64,000 bases of DNA from Brachybacterium muris (GCF_016907455.1 NZ_JAFBCB010000001.1:2232001-2296000); one strand, 5' to 3'. Positions 8,969-18,734 are shown, numbered from the stretch's first letter. Notes: generated by a model not told the origin, from the sequence alone. A program made the numbers and translations.

Positions 8969-10087
8969 TCAGGCGTTGGCGGCCTTGCCCTCTTCTGCGC
9001 GCCAGCGGATGCCGGCGTCGATGAACTCGTCGATCTCGCCGTCGAACACCGAGGAGGGGTTGCCCTCCTGGTACTCGGTGCGCAGGTCCTTCACCATCTG
9101 GTACGGGTTCAGCACGTAGGAGCGCATCTGGTCGCCCCAGCTGGCCTTCACGTCACCGGCGAGCTCCTTGCGCTCTGCGGCCTCCTGCTCCTTCTTCAGC
9201 ACCAGCAGGCGCGACTGCATCACGCGCAGTGCGGCGGCACGGTTCTGGATCTGCGATTTCTCGTCCTGCATGGACACCACGATGCCGGTGGGGATGTGGG
9301 TCATGCGCACGGCGGAGTCGGTGGTGTTCACGCTCTGCCCGCCGGGGCCGGAGGAGCGGAACACGTCGACCTTCAGCTCGTTGTCGGGGATGTCGATGGA
9401 GTCGGTGGACTCGATCAGCGGGATCACCTCGACGGCGGCGAAGGAGGTCTGGCGGCGGCCCTGGTTATCGAAGGGGCTGATGCGCACCAAGCGGTGGGTG
9501 CCGCCCTCGACGGAGAGGGTGCCGTAGGCGAAGGGGGCGCTGACCTCGAAGGTCACGGACTTCAGGCCCGCTTCCTCGGCGTAGGAGGTGTCCATCACCT
9601 TGGTGGGGTATCCGTGGCGCTCTGCCCACCGCAGGTACATGCGCAGCAGCATCTCGGCGAAGTCGGCGGCGTCCACACCGCCGGCGCCGGCGCGGATGGT
9701 GATCACGGCGTTGCGCTCGTCGTACTCGCCGGAGAGCAGGGTGCGCACCTCGAGCTCGTCGAGGGACTTGCGGATGGAGGCGAACTCGGTCTCTGCCTCG
9801 GCGAGCGCCTCGGCGTCGTTCTCCTCTGCGGAGAGCTCGACCATGATCTCGAGGTCGTCGATGCGCTGGCCCAGTTCGGTGACGCGGCGCAGCTCGGTCT
9901 GGGCGTGGGACAGGGCGGAGGTGACGCGCTGGGCGTTGTCGACGTCGTCCCAGAGGTTCTGGTCCGATGCCTCCTTCTCGAGCTCGGCGATCCTCGCCTC
10001 GAGCGCGCTGACGTCCGTCACCTGCTCGATCGAGCTCAGGGTCGAACGGAGGTGCGGGATTTCTGCTGAGAAGTCGATGGAAGCCAC
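8969..10087 (-). CDS. prfB: Peptide chain release factor 2
   Basis: A 372-residue RF2 that recognises UGA and UAA and triggers peptide release. It has an N-terminal helical domain, the codon-reading tripeptide SPF (in [10 protein letters not shown]) and the catalytic GGQ loop ([17 protein letters not shown]). The GTG at 10087 (VASIDFSAE) is the likely start, since sequence farther upstream is not RF2-like. There is no in-frame UGA and no programmed frameshift near codon 25, unlike in many bacteria. It stands apart from ftsE by 164 bp. That gap holds a short GTAGC/GCTAC hairpin and probably the ftsE promoter. Confidence 0.95.
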   Translation of the reverse strand: MASIDFSAEIPHLRSTLSSIEQVTDVSALEARIAELEKEASDQNLWDDVDNAQRVTSALSHAQTELRRVTELGQRIDDLEIMVELSAEENDAEALAEAETEFASIRKSLDELEVRTLLSGEYDERNAVITIRAGAGGVDAADFAEMLLRMYLRWAERHGYPTKVMDTSYAEEAGLKSVTFEVSAPFAYGTLSVEGGTHRLVRISPFDNQGRRQTSFAAVEVIPLIESTDSIDIPDNELKVDVFRSSGPGGQSVNTTDSAVRMTHIPTGIVVSMQDEKSQIQNRAAALRVMQSRLLVLKKEQEAAERKELAGDVKASWGDQMRSYVLNPYQMVKDLRTEYQEGNPSSVFDGEIDEFIDAGIRWRAEEGKAANA

Positions 10088-10098
10088 AAGCAGGGAGT

Positions 10099-11280
10099 CT
10101 ACGGCAGGGGCCCGGGCACGGTTCCCGGGGTGCTGCACGGGGCGTCGCTCGCGCCGTGTTCGGTGATCCATCGGCCGATCTCGCGACCCACCTCCTCCAG
10201 CAGCTGTGCGGTGCGGTCCATGGCGTCCGCACGGGAGGTGGCCCGGGAGACGAGGTCCCACGTGCGCTCGATGCCGGCCTCGCGCAGCGGTTCCTCGTCG
10301 AGCTCCACCACCCCGGCCACGGCGATCACGGGCAGGTCGCGGGCCGCCGCGCGGCGGGCCACCTCGACCGGGCCCTTTCCCCGGAGGGTCTGTTCATCCA
10401 GCGCCCCCTCCCCGGTGATCACCAGCTGCGCCTGGTCCAGGTGCGCATCGAAGCCTGCGAGTTCGAGCACGGCGTCGGCACCGGAGCGGGGCTGGGCGCC
10501 CAGCAGGAGTAGGGCGAAGCCGGTGCCACCGGCGGCACCGGCGCCCTCCTGGTCGCGATGGGTGTCGGAGGCATCCAGGATGTGCGCCGCGTGCTTGAGG
10601 ATCGCATCGGCCTCGGAGACCTCCGCGGGCGACAGTCCCTTCTGGGGACCGAACACGGCCGCAGCGCCGTAGGGGCCAAGCAAGGGGCTGGTGACGTCGG
10701 AGGCGATCACCAGCTGAGTGGCTGACAAAGCAGCGAGGGCAGGGGTGAGATCGGCGGTGGCGAGGCTCGCGAGCCCGTCGAGGCCCGGGCCGATGGGCTG
10801 GCCGTCACAGGTGAGGAGCCGGGCACCGAGTCCCTGGAGCAGGCCGGCGCCGAGGTCGGTGGAGGCACTGCCTCCGAGGCCCACCATCACGGTGCGTGCC
10901 CCGTGCCGCGTAGCGGCCAGGACAAGTTCTCCCAGTCCCCGAGTGGAGGCGGTGCGGGCGGCGAGGTCTCCACCGGGCAGGGCCTGGAGCCCGACGGTCC
11001 CGGCGAGCTCCACCACGGCGGTGCCGGTCTCGGCATCGAGAGCCCAGCGGGCGGTGCGGGGCTCACCGGTAGGCCCGGTCACGGTGGTGGTGTGCTGGCT
11101 GTACCCAGCGGAGAGGGCGGCATCGAGTGTGCCGTCGCCTCCGTCGGCGATAGGGCAGCTGACCAGGGTGGCATCGGGAGCGGTGGCGGTGATACCACGG
11201 GCCAGGGCAGCGGCGACCTGGGCGGCGGTAGCGGTGCCCTTGAACTTGTCCGGGGCCAGGAGCACAGTGGATGCGGTCAT
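10099..11280 (-). CDS. Glycerate kinase (GarK/GlxK family)
   Basis: A 393-residue kinase that phosphorylates glycerate with ATP in glyoxylate/glycerate use. Family landmarks are APDKFKG at the N-terminus, [39 protein letters not shown] and the late [13 protein letters not shown] 11280 directly starts the conserved region, while the upstream extension (CTLE...) is not conserved. Its start overlaps the stop of the TadG-like gene by 4 bp, so it may be co-transcribed with the pilus operon, although the functions are unrelated. It ends 11 bp before prfB. Confidence 0.93.
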   Translation of the reverse strand: MTASTVLLAPDKFKGTATAAQVAAALARGITATAPDATLVSCPIADGGDGTLDAALSAGYSQHTTTVTGPTGEPRTARWALDAETGTAVVELAGTVGLQALPGGDLAARTASTRGLGELVLAATRHGARTVMVGLGGSASTDLGAGLLQGLGARLLTCDGQPIGPGLDGLASLATADLTPALAALSATQLVIASDVTSPLLGPYGAAAVFGPQKGLSPAEVSEADAILKHAAHILDASDTHRDQEGAGAAGGTGFALLLLGAQPRSGADAVLELAGFDAHLDQAQLVITGEGALDEQTLRGKGPVEVARRAAARDLPVIAVAGVVELDEEPLREAGIERTWDLVSRATSRADAMDRTAQLLEEVGREIGRWITEHGASDAPCSTPGTVPGPLP

Positions 11281-11804
11281 CTCGAGCGTGCATCCCCTTC
11301 GACGGTGAGGGTCACGGCGATGCCCGTGCCCCGCGTGAACCATCCTGCCAGGGGCGGGTGGGTGGTGGCGGTGAGCTGCACGTGCACGGTGCCGTCGGCA
11401 TCCACCCTGACGTCGCCCACCTCCAAGGTGTCGGTGCGGGTGGTGTCGATCGGGTACGTGGCGAGGTGCTCGACTGCCGCAGTGCGAGCAGCACCCTGGG
11501 AAGGCACCGCCCCTGAGCCGGACCCGTACAGACCTGAGGGATCGATCGCCTGGGAGGCGGCGAGGGCGGCACCATCAGCGGCGTGCTGGAGGCGGTTGCG
11601 CTCCAGGTGGACTCCGGTGATGGAGGCGCCCACCGCGATCACCATGAGGATCACCACCAGCACCCCCGTGGTGAGGATCGTCATCGACCCCTCGGGGCTG
11701 CGCAGCCGTGCGACCACGGCTCGACGCACACCGTGAACGTCCTGATCGCCCGGGGCCGTGCCGTGGCCGGTTCGCCCGTCGTCGAGAGAGGATCGGGCGC
11801 TCAT
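11277..11804 (-). CDS. TadG-like pilus assembly protein (Flp/TadE-G-like)
   Basis: A 175-residue protein with one hydrophobic helix at about residues 42-62. It is followed by the family motif HLERNRLQHAADGAALAASQA, characteristic of TadE/G-like proteins. It is the last gene of the tad cluster and is likely anchored in the membrane with the rest of the chain outside. The N-terminus is Arg- and Asp-rich. ATG 11804 overlaps the preceding TadE-like stop by 4 bp, which supports this start. Members are thought to be minor pilins or pilus-associated proteins; the exact role here is inferred. Confidence 0.75.
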   Translation of the reverse strand: MSARSSLDDGRTGHGTAPGDQDVHGVRRAVVARLRSPEGSMTILTTGVLVVILMVIAVGASITGVHLERNRLQHAADGAALAASQAIDPSGLYGSGSGAVPSQGAARTAAVEHLATYPIDTTRTDTLEVGDVRVDADGTVHVQLTATTHPPLAGWFTRGTGIAVTLTVEGDARSR

Positions 11805-12244
11805 GCGTTGCCTGCCCTGTACTGGTCGACCTGGACGGAATGCCCCGAGCTCACGGCGATCGGGCCGTCCTGGCCCAGCACCGGGCCCAGCCCAGGCACC
11901 GGAACCGGTATTCGCACGGTGGCCACCACCGTGCCACCGGCCGTCGCACACGGATCCTCGCTGCAGGAGATCTCGACCACGTCGGTTCCCTCGAGCCCGA
12001 AATCCTCGAGCACCATGCGGGCATGCTCAGAACTGCGCTGCAGTGCGAGCTCGAGGTCGTGCTCTGTGGCATGGATGCGAGCGGCGTCCCGCGCGATGAT
12101 GTCCGCCGCGAACACCGCTGACTGCACGGACCCCAGCGTGAGCACCAGGTAGAGCGATGGGAGCAGCAGGACGACGGACAGCACGACGAACTCCACGAGG
12201 GCGTTGCCGCGGTCCCGGCGCCACAGCCGGTACACACGTCTCAT
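11801..12244 (-). CDS. TadE-like minor pseudopilin
   Basis: A 147-residue protein with a class III type prepilin leader: basic N-terminus MRRVYRLWRRDRG, then NALVEF and a 20-residue hydrophobic helix. The Gly followed by a Glu five positions later is the usual prepilin peptidase site in TadE. The C-terminal domain carries a Cys pair (CSEDPC). ATG 12244 places the leader at the very N-terminus. It lies between another TadE-like gene and the TadG-like gene. Confidence 0.82.
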   Translation of the reverse strand: MRRVYRLWRRDRGNALVEFVVLSVVLLLPSLYLVLTLGSVQSAVFAADIIARDAARIHATEHDLELALQRSSEHARMVLEDFGLEGTDVVEISCSEDPCATAGGTVVATVRIPVPVPGLGPVLGQDGPIAVSSGHSVQVDQYRAGNA

Positions 12245-12347
12245 CTCGTCATCTCCTCTCCTGTCCGCTCCTGGTCTGCTGTCCGGGCGGTGCTGTTCGG
12301 ACGGTGCTGTCCCGGCTCGGACGACAGCGCTACCAGGGCGCTCTGGG

Positions 12348-12833
12348 CTACCAGGTGGCCTCGTCGATCGCCCGTCCTTCCACCTGCAGACCCGCGGCAG
12401 GGCCGAGCAGCCCCACCAGGGGCAAGGTCGCCTCGATGCGGACTCGGACGGTGCCGTCCTCGTCCACATCAGCAACAGCCTCAGCTCCCAGTGACTCCCC
12501 GAACCGGTCAACGATCAGCGCTTCGGCGCGAGCTGCTCCTGCGTCCGGCGTGGAGCCGACCAGCGCGGCGTGATGCGCTCCCTGCACCGCAGCGTCGATG
12601 AGCGTGTTGCGTGTATGCAGGATCAACGCTGCCTGGATCACGGCCAGGGCGATGAGGATGATCAGCACGGAGACCAGAGGGAACTCGGCGACAGCTGCGC
12701 CGTCATCATCACGCAGCCTGGGTCGTAGGGCGACGCCTCGGCCTCGGGCCTGCGTCGAGAGCCCAATGGTCTGAGGTGCCTGCCCCTTCCAGGTAGTACA
12801 GCCCTCCTGCGAGCACGGATCGTCGTCAGTCAT
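12348..12833 (-). CDS. TadE-like minor pseudopilin
   Basis: A 161-residue protein with the prepilin-type segment DDGAAVAEF followed by a hydrophobic helix (about residues 50-70) and HTRNTLIDAAVQGAHHAALVG, which resembles TadE/TadG proteins. The stretch before the cleavage-like Gly is long (about 45 residues, with two Cys), so an internal start is possible. ATG 12833 is the best upstream candidate. It is the second of three such genes in the operon; the 103-bp gap to the next gene holds no other gene. Confidence 0.72.
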   Translation of the reverse strand: MTDDDPCSQEGCTTWKGQAPQTIGLSTQARGRGVALRPRLRDDDGAAVAEFPLVSVLIILIALAVIQAALILHTRNTLIDAAVQGAHHAALVGSTPDAGAARAEALIVDRFGESLGAEAVADVDEDGTVRVRIEATLPLVGLLGPAAGLQVEGRAIDEATW

Positions 12834-12870
12834 CTGCGGTGCGTCTTCGGCCCGAGCCGCCGATGCGCGC

Positions 12871-13137
12871 TCAGAACTCCTCGCCGAGGAACGGCGCCAA
12901 TGCGTTCTCGAAGATTGCAACGAGCTGATCGGAGGCGACCGCCCACAGCGCCACCACGATCGCGGCCGTCATCAGGGTGATCATCACCCATCCCGGAACG
13001 TCTCCACGCTCGGACGACAGGCGGGCCAGCAGCCGGGTACCCAGCGAGCGGCGACCATCGTACTGCGACGGCGGGGCAGCGCCGCGACGGCGGTGCGGAC
13101 GGGCCGTTCGGGTCAGTCGTGTGCGATGGACAGTCAT
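12871..13137 (-). CDS. Small pilin-like protein of the tad cluster
   Basis: An 88-residue protein with a very basic N-terminal 50 residues, then SERGDVPGWVMITLMTAA and a single hydrophobic helix, ending in an acidic LGEEF tail. Size and position (directly after tadC, before the TadE genes) are those of the Flp major pilin. The sequence after the Gly is DVPGW, which lacks the Glu seen at position 5 in standard Flp and TadE proteins. GGAGGC lies upstream of ATG 13137. I infer a major-pilin role from context, and the processing site needs checking. Confidence 0.6.
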   Translation of the reverse strand: MTVHRTRLTRTARPHRRRGAAPPSQYDGRRSLGTRLLARLSSERGDVPGWVMITLMTAAIVVALWAVASDQLVAIFENALAPFLGEEF

Positions 13138-13247
13138 ATCAGCCTCCTGTTGGGGTAGGTGCAGGACGGATGTCCGCACCGGTCGGTCTATCGGGTGGTC
13201 TGTGGGCGGGATGTCGGGTCGGGGCGGGGTCGGGGGCAGAGCGGGCT

Positions 13248-14192
13248 TCACAGCGTGATCTCCAGGACGGCGAGACCAGGGAAGATGGCGAACACGATCA
13301 CCAGGGGCAGCACGAAGAACACCACCGGGATCAGCATGAGGACTTCTCTTTGACCGGCGGTCTCCATGAGCTGTCGCTTGGACACCTCTCGGGCGTCCTG
13401 CGCCTGCGATCGCAGTACCTCTGCCAAGGGTGTGCCTCGCTCGATCGCGATCGAGACCCCCTCGGTGAACCGGGCCAGCGACTCAAGCGGGGAGCGGGCG
13501 CCCATACTCGCCAGTGCCTGCGAGACACCGGCTCCGGCGCGGATCTCCGCGACCGTCGCGGCGAACTCCTCCGGCAGCGCACCGGTGGATGAGCGTGCCA
13601 CCCTCTCCATGGCGGATATCGGGCTCTCCCCCGCTGCAACCGCGAGAGCCAGCAGGTCGGCGACCGTGGGGAACTCTCGCGCCATCCGCGCTGCGCGCCT
13701 CTTGATCTCGACGCCCAGGAGGTAGTCACGCAGCAGGACACCGGTCACCGCGCCGAGGACGACGATCAGCAGACCCAGCAGTGGGCTCGCATCCCGCAGC
13801 GTCACGACTGCAAGTCCCAGCACCAGGCCGAGTGCCAGACCAGCCACCCCGAAGACGACTTGCTCGATCCGGAAGGAGTCGGTGCTGGAGCGCCGACCGG
13901 CCAACCTCAACCGCCTTTCGAGCTGGTCTGCACCACCGGTCAGCCGTTCCAGGAGTCCGATGGTGCGTACCGCGATCGGCCCCAGGAGCGCCTCCACCAC
14001 AGTGCGCACCCTGCCTCGGCTGACGGTGGCATCCAGCAGTGCGCTGCCGCGATCGCGGCGCAGGTACGGGTCGACCCGGACGGCGAGATCCCGGTGGCGA
14101 AGCCACGGGAGCCGACTCGCGATCAGCGCAAGCCCGACGCCGAGCACCAGCCCGAGCAGCGTGCCTGCCACGATGGTTCCAGGCGCGTTCAT
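13248..14192 (-). CDS. tadC: TadC-like inner-membrane platform protein (type II secretion F domain)
   Basis: A 314-residue membrane protein. An N-terminal helix at 5-27, two adjacent helices at about 110-150 and a C-terminal helix at about 285-310 flank the cytoplasmic T2SSF domain. Conserved family features are FPTVADLLALAVAAGES and GTPLAEVLRSQAQDAREVSKRQLMETA. With TadB it forms the membrane base on which the TadA ATPase acts. ATG 14192 overlaps the tadB stop by 4 bp. Confidence 0.88.
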   Translation of the reverse strand: MNAPGTIVAGTLLGLVLGVGLALIASRLPWLRHRDLAVRVDPYLRRDRGSALLDATVSRGRVRTVVEALLGPIAVRTIGLLERLTGGADQLERRLRLAGRRSSTDSFRIEQVVFGVAGLALGLVLGLAVVTLRDASPLLGLLIVVLGAVTGVLLRDYLLGVEIKRRAARMAREFPTVADLLALAVAAGESPISAMERVARSSTGALPEEFAATVAEIRAGAGVSQALASMGARSPLESLARFTEGVSIAIERGTPLAEVLRSQAQDAREVSKRQLMETAGQREVLMLIPVVFFVLPLVIVFAIFPGLAVLEITL

Positions 14193-15061
14193 CGCAGCAC
14201 CCGCTCGTCCTGCGGGAGCCTCGCGATCATCAGCATCACGCGATAGGCGACCACGGACACCGCGCCCCCGGCCACGATCATCACGAGACCGGCCGGGGTG
14301 TCGTACGCCTGAGCTGCCTGGGGCCGGGTCGACATCAGCGCCAGCACGATCCACGGAGCGGCCAGGGCGAGGCGGGCTGCGTTGACCGTCCAGGACTGCC
14401 GAGCCTCCAACTCGGCGCGGGTACGCGCGTCCTCCCGGAGGAAGGTCGAGAGCGTTCGCAGCAGCACGCCCAGGTCCGTCCCGCCGACGTCCCGGGTGAT
14501 GCGCAGTGCCTCCACGATCCGGTCCCCCACCGGGTCGGCCAGGCGCACCTTGAGCCGATCCAGACTACTGGCGAAGTCACCACTGGCCTGGTAGTCCCTC
14601 CCGAACTCGACGAATGCGGGCTGGAGTTCCTCAGGGCCCTTACGTCCCAGCTGCACCAGGGCCTCGGGCAGCGAGAGACCGGCTCGCACGGCAGAGGCGA
14701 GGTGGTCGACAGCCTCGGGCCACACCTCACGCAGAGCGGTGGTACGGCGACGAGCAGCAGAACGCAGCAGCACCACGGGCAGGACGCTCACCACCGCCCC
14801 TAGAGCGAGCGCCGGGATCACAGCACCGGAGGGCGCCCATAATGCTGCTGCCACCACCAGCCCCAGTCCGATGCTCAGTGCGGGCACCGCAACCGGGGGA
14901 ACTGTTCCAAGACCCACCACGACCAGGTCGTCCCGCAGCCGATCCATGACGTTGACCAGCGGGCCGGGGCGGCGCTGCTGTTCGTCCTGCTCCCACATCG
15001 ACCACCAGATCGCCAACAGACCCAGCCCCGCGATGAGCCCCAGGAACGCTCCGTCCGTCAT
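14189..15061 (-). CDS. tadB: TadB-like inner-membrane platform protein (type II secretion F domain)
   Basis: A 290-residue membrane protein paired with TadC. It has helices near residues 5-22 and 48-95, the T2SSF cytoplasmic domain (VWPEAVDHLASAVRAGLSLPEAL) and C-terminal helices. RITRDVGGTDLGVLLRTLSTFLREDARTR-type sequence is typical of TadB. Its start overlaps the tadA stop by 4 bp and its stop overlaps the tadC start, so the three are translationally coupled. Confidence 0.88.
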   Translation of the reverse strand: MTDGAFLGLIAGLGLLAIWWSMWEQDEQQRRPGPLVNVMDRLRDDLVVVGLGTVPPVAVPALSIGLGLVVAAALWAPSGAVIPALALGAVVSVLPVVLLRSAARRRTTALREVWPEAVDHLASAVRAGLSLPEALVQLGRKGPEELQPAFVEFGRDYQASGDFASSLDRLKVRLADPVGDRIVEALRITRDVGGTDLGVLLRTLSTFLREDARTRAELEARQSWTVNAARLALAAPWIVLALMSTRPQAAQAYDTPAGLVMIVAGGAVSVVAYRVMLMIARLPQDERVLR

Positions 15062-16287
15062 ACCGACCTGCCCCCGCCCATCAGACGGGTCAGATCATGA
15101 CCGGCCCGAGCGAAGCGGTCCGGGTGCGGCGGGTGTCCGTCCCCGCGGACGAGCTTGTCGTCCTTCAGCGTGAAGAGGTCCGAGACCTCTATCACCTCGT
15201 TCTCGACCCGACCCGAGAGCCCGGCGATCTCCCGCACCCGGCGACGGCCATCGCTCAGCATGTCCAGATGCACGACCAGGTCGATGGAGCTGGCGACGGT
15301 GGGCACAACGAACCGGCTGGAGACGTTCTCCCCGGCCAGCAGCGGGAGGGTGCACAGTTTGGTGACGGCATCCCTGGCAGAGTTGGCATGGATGGACGCC
15401 AGACCGGGCAAGCCGCTGTTCAGAGCAATGAGCATGTCGAGGGCCTCGGCCTCACGGACTTCCCCCACTATGATGCGGGTGGGCCGCATCCTCAGGGCTT
15501 CCTTGACCAGACGCCTCATGGAGATCTCGCCGGTGCCCTCGAGGTTCGCCTGACGGGTCTGCATCGCGACCACGTCGCGCAGCCCCAGGTCCAGTTCGAA
15601 CACCTCCTCGATGGTGACCACACGTTCTCGGGGCCCCACCGATTGGGCCAGGCACCGCAGGAAGGTTGTCTTCCCGGCACCTGTCGCCCCGCTGACCACC
15701 ACGTTGAGCCCAGAGGCGACTGCGGCATCCAAGAAGGCTGCGGCCTGGGGCGTGAGGGATCCGAGTGCCACCATGTCTGCGAGGTCGTGCGCCTTGGCCA
15801 CGAACTTCCTGATGTTCACCGCGAAATGGGAGCGGGTCACAGCGGGGATCACGCAGTGCAGTCGAGATCCATCGGGCAGGAGGGCATCCACGAAGGGACT
15901 GGACATGTCCAGGCGCCGACCGGAGCTCACCAGCATCCGCTCCACGATCCCGCGCACCTCGTCGTCGGTGAGCACCAGCGGGGTGAGTTCACTGCGGCCG
16001 TTGCGCGCCACGAATACCTGGCTCGGCGAGTTCAGCCAGATCTCCTCGACCGTGGGGTCGTCCAGCATCTCCTGCAGCGGGCCGAACCCACCGATCCGCG
16101 CGGCGACCTCGGCAATGAGGGGGTCCAGGTCGCGCACCACGGGGACCGACCCGGAGGAGGCGCGACGGTCGTAGTCAGCGGCGACCTCCCGGATCAAGGG
16201 CTCGAGCTGGTCCCCGTGCACATCGAGACCACGACGGCGGATGAGCTCGCGCGACTCGCTCTCGAGGATGGTGGCGGCGTCCAGCAC
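15058..16287 (-). CDS. tadA: TadA/CpaF-family secretion ATPase
   Basis: A hexameric ATPase expected to power Tad pilus assembly. Walker A is GATGAGKTT, preceded by NVVVS; EEVFELDL and RMRPTRIIVGEVREAEALD are the Walker B/His-box-like motifs, and GSLTPQAAAFL is typical of CpaF. I prefer GTG 16287, giving 409 residues, because AGAGAGGAGAGG lies 4 bp upstream and the helical N-domain begins there. ATG 16308 and ATG 16353 are in frame but have poor or badly spaced ribosome binding sites. It is first gene of the minus-strand tad operon. Confidence 0.92.
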   Translation of the reverse strand: MLDAATILESESRELIRRRGLDVHGDQLEPLIREVAADYDRRASSGSVPVVRDLDPLIAEVAARIGGFGPLQEMLDDPTVEEIWLNSPSQVFVARNGRSELTPLVLTDDEVRGIVERMLVSSGRRLDMSSPFVDALLPDGSRLHCVIPAVTRSHFAVNIRKFVAKAHDLADMVALGSLTPQAAAFLDAAVASGLNVVVSGATGAGKTTFLRCLAQSVGPRERVVTIEEVFELDLGLRDVVAMQTRQANLEGTGEISMRRLVKEALRMRPTRIIVGEVREAEALDMLIALNSGLPGLASIHANSARDAVTKLCTLPLLAGENVSSRFVVPTVASSIDLVVHLDMLSDGRRRVREIAGLSGRVENEVIEVSDLFTLKDDKLVRGDGHPPHPDRFARAGHDLTRLMGGGRSV

Positions 16288-16642
16288 GTTCCTCTCCTCT
16301 CTCGGCATCTCGGTGGCGATCGGACCCTGTGGGGGTGCGACGGGTCGTGGCATTCCCCTTGGGACACACTAAGGAGTTCTGCCCCATTGCGGGTGGATCC
16401 GTCCGCAATTGTGGACAACGCCGGTTCATCCTCATGACCACTGCGGTGCCTCATCGAACAGCGGATCCCCCAGCCATCGGCGGGTGCTCCCGCTGCGTAT
16501 CCGGCCACTCCGCCGCACTGCCACCAAGGCAGAGGGCCCCAGTCATGGCAGGATGATGGCGCACCGCGCACGCTCCTCGTGCCGCGCCGTCCGTGCACTC
16601 ACGTCGTCCCCGTTTGTCCCCGCCGAAACCAGGAGAGCGTTC
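16288..16642. other. Intergenic region between divergent tadA and YihY-family genes
   Basis: This 355-bp stretch contains no gene I can support. It should hold the promoters of both divergent units. I see no convincing -35/-10 pair. AGGAGAGCG before 16643 is the ribosome binding site of the plus-strand gene. Confidence 0.5.
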
Positions 16643-17887
16643 ATGGCCGCCTCGACCGACAGCTCGACCGAGAAGAAGGGCTCTCGCCTGAGCAAGCAGA
16701 CCATCGTGTACATGGCCAAGCGCGTGCTCACCGAGTTCACGCGCGACGGCGGCACGGACCAGGCCGCGAAGCTCACCTACTTCATGGTGCTGTCGATCGC
16801 GCCCACGCTCCTGGCCGTGTTCTCTCTGGCCACCCTGCTGCTGTCGGACCTGAAGGACCAGATCGCAGAGCTGATCACCCAGGCCGTCGCCTCGTCCGCC
16901 GGCGCGGAGGAACAGGGACTGGGCTCCCTGATCAATGACACCCTCGACTCCCTGATGGGCTCGGCCACCGGCGGCACGATCGCCCTGATCATCGGTATCG
17001 GCACCGCCCTGTGGTCGGCGTCGGCCTATGTGAAGGCCTACTCGCGGGTGTCCAACCTGATCTACGACATCCCCGAGGGCCGCGGGTTCGTGAAGTCGAC
17101 CCTCACCATGCTGGCGATCACCCTGGGCCTGATCCTGAGCCTGCTGATCATCGCGATCTCGGTGCTGCTGAACCAGACCCTGGTGGACGCCCTGCTGGGC
17201 CCGATCGCCGGCACCATCGGTGCCGGTGGCCTGCTCACCTTCCTCACCGAGTCGTTCCTGCCGATCTGGGCCTGGGTGAAGTGGCCCGTGATCCTGCTGT
17301 TCATGTTCGCGATCCTCTCGCTGCTGTACTGGGCCGCCCCGAACCTCAAGAAGCCCTTCCGGCTGATCTCCCCCGGCGGCGTGTTCGCCGTCGTCGGCAT
17401 CGCCATCGCCGCCGCTGCCATCTCGATCTACATGGCCACCCTGGCCAGCTACTCCAGCTACGGCGCGATCGGCAGCATCATGGCGGTGCTGTTCGCCCTG
17501 TGGGTGATCAACATCGTGATCATCATGGGTGCCGAGGTGGATGCGGAGTTCGAGCGGGCCATGGAGCTGGAGGCCGGCAAGCCCGCCGAGGACTCCCTCA
17601 CCCTGCCGCTGCGGGACGACGAGGCCGCCAAGAAGCAGCAGGAGAAGTACCAGGGCCTGGTGGACGATGGCCGCGACATCCGCCTGCAGAACCTGCATCG
17701 CGACTCCGAGTCCTACGTCTCCGAGGACGCCCGCCTCACCCCGAAGGCCGGCACCCAGGGCGGTTCCTCCGTGCCCTCCGAGGGTGAGATCGACCCCGAG
17801 ACCGGGCGCGTGGGCACCAAGGGGGCGAGCGCCGCGGGCCAGAGCAACACGGGTGAGACCACGGACTCCGGCCCCAAGGGTTCGTGA
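16643..17887 (+). CDS. YihY/virulence factor BrkB family membrane protein
   Basis: A 414-residue protein with about six transmembrane helices. The family core (about residues 20-305) starts with DGGTDQAAKLTYFMVLSIAPTLLAVFSL, has WSASAYVKAYSRVSNLIYD in the middle and ends VINIVIIMGAEVDAEFERA. The family was once misnamed RNase BN; its role is unresolved, with transport suggested. About 110 hydrophilic C-terminal residues form an unconserved-looking cytoplasmic tail rich in Gly, Ser and Thr. ATG 16643 follows AGGAGAGCGTTC. The SRAP gene starts 1 bp after its stop. Confidence 0.88.
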   Translation: MAASTDSSTEKKGSRLSKQTIVYMAKRVLTEFTRDGGTDQAAKLTYFMVLSIAPTLLAVFSLATLLLSDLKDQIAELITQAVASSAGAEEQGLGSLINDTLDSLMGSATGGTIALIIGIGTALWSASAYVKAYSRVSNLIYDIPEGRGFVKSTLTMLAITLGLILSLLIIAISVLLNQTLVDALLGPIAGTIGAGGLLTFLTESFLPIWAWVKWPVILLFMFAILSLLYWAAPNLKKPFRLISPGGVFAVVGIAIAAAAISIYMATLASYSSYGAIGSIMAVLFALWVINIVIIMGAEVDAEFERAMELEAGKPAEDSLTLPLRDDEAAKKQQEKYQGLVDDGRDIRLQNLHRDSESYVSEDARLTPKAGTQGGSSVPSEGEIDPETGRVGTKGASAAGQSNTGETTDSGPKGS

Positions 17888-17888
17888 G

Positions 17889-18635
17889 ATGTGCGGCCGC
17901 TTCGCCTTCTACCAGGAGATCGAGCCGCTGATCGACGACCTGGACGCGGTGGACCTCACCGATCCGGGGCTGCGCAAGCGCTGGAACATCCCTCCCACCG
18001 CTCCGATCCACGTGGTCACCGAGTCGATCGACAAGGAGACCGGTGAAGTGGTGCGCGCCCTGCGAGTGGCCCGATGGGGCCTGCTGCCGCCGTTCGCGAA
18101 GGAGCTCTCCTTCTCCTCGCGCACGTTCAACGCGAGGCGGGAGACCATCGTCGAGAAGCCCAGCTTCCGCGGCAGCCTCGCCCGCTACCGGGCGATCGTG
18201 CCGATGGACGGCTACTACGAGTGGGTGCGGGGCGAGGACGGCAAGCGCAAGCAGCCGTTCTTCATCGCCCCGGCCGACGGCTCCCGCCTGTACATGGCAG
18301 CCCTGGTCTCCTGGTGGAAGGGTCCGGGTGGCCACGAGGGTCCCGCGGCCAGTGACGACGGCGCGTTCCTGCTGAGCACCACCATCATCACTCGCGAGGC
18401 CACCGGTGACCTGGCGCGGATCCACGACCGCACCCCGGTGATGCTCCCGCGCCACCAGGTCGACACCTGGCTGGACACCTCGATGGACTCCAAGGAAGCG
18501 GCCGCCGCCTGGATCAACGACGACTCCCATCTGCTGGAGGACTCCCTGCTGACCGTGCGGGAGGTCGACCCGGCCGTGGGCAAGGTGGGCAACGAGGGGC
18601 CCGAGCTGCTCGAGCCGCCCCAGCGTCTGCTGTGA
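17889..18635 (+). CDS. SOS response-associated peptidase (SRAP/YedK/HMCES family)
   Basis: A 248-residue SRAP protein. After removal of Met, Cys2 (MCGRFAF) becomes the N-terminus and is expected to crosslink covalently to abasic sites in single-stranded DNA, shielding them. Other key motifs are RWNIPPT, RWGLLPPF, FNARRETIVEKPSFR, PMDGYYEW and, near the end, IHDRTPVML with the conserved His. All the catalytic elements are visible. It follows the YihY-family gene with 1 bp between, so the two are probably co-transcribed. Confidence 0.94.
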   Translation: MCGRFAFYQEIEPLIDDLDAVDLTDPGLRKRWNIPPTAPIHVVTESIDKETGEVVRALRVARWGLLPPFAKELSFSSRTFNARRETIVEKPSFRGSLARYRAIVPMDGYYEWVRGEDGKRKQPFFIAPADGSRLYMAALVSWWKGPGGHEGPAASDDGAFLLSTTIITREATGDLARIHDRTPVMLPRHQVDTWLDTSMDSKEAAAAWINDDSHLLEDSLLTVREVDPAVGKVGNEGPELLEPPQRLL

Positions 18636-18734
18636 ACTCCCCCGTCAGCAGCGGCGTCGCGAGCACCGACACCGCTGCACCCTCCTCGGCCTTGCGCCGG
18701 TACGCCCTGTGGGGGACCCCGATCCGCCCCAGGT

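Noticed and set aside
8969-10261. Longer prfB start at 10261 and a possible programmed frameshift
   Set aside because: The upstream 58 codons are out-of-family and overlap the glycerate kinase. RF2 runs in one frame from GTG 10087 with no UGA near codon 25.
16451-17698. A minus-strand frame of 415 codons opposite the YihY-family gene
   Set aside because: Gln/His/Gly/Arg-rich shadow of a clear membrane protein gene on the plus strand.
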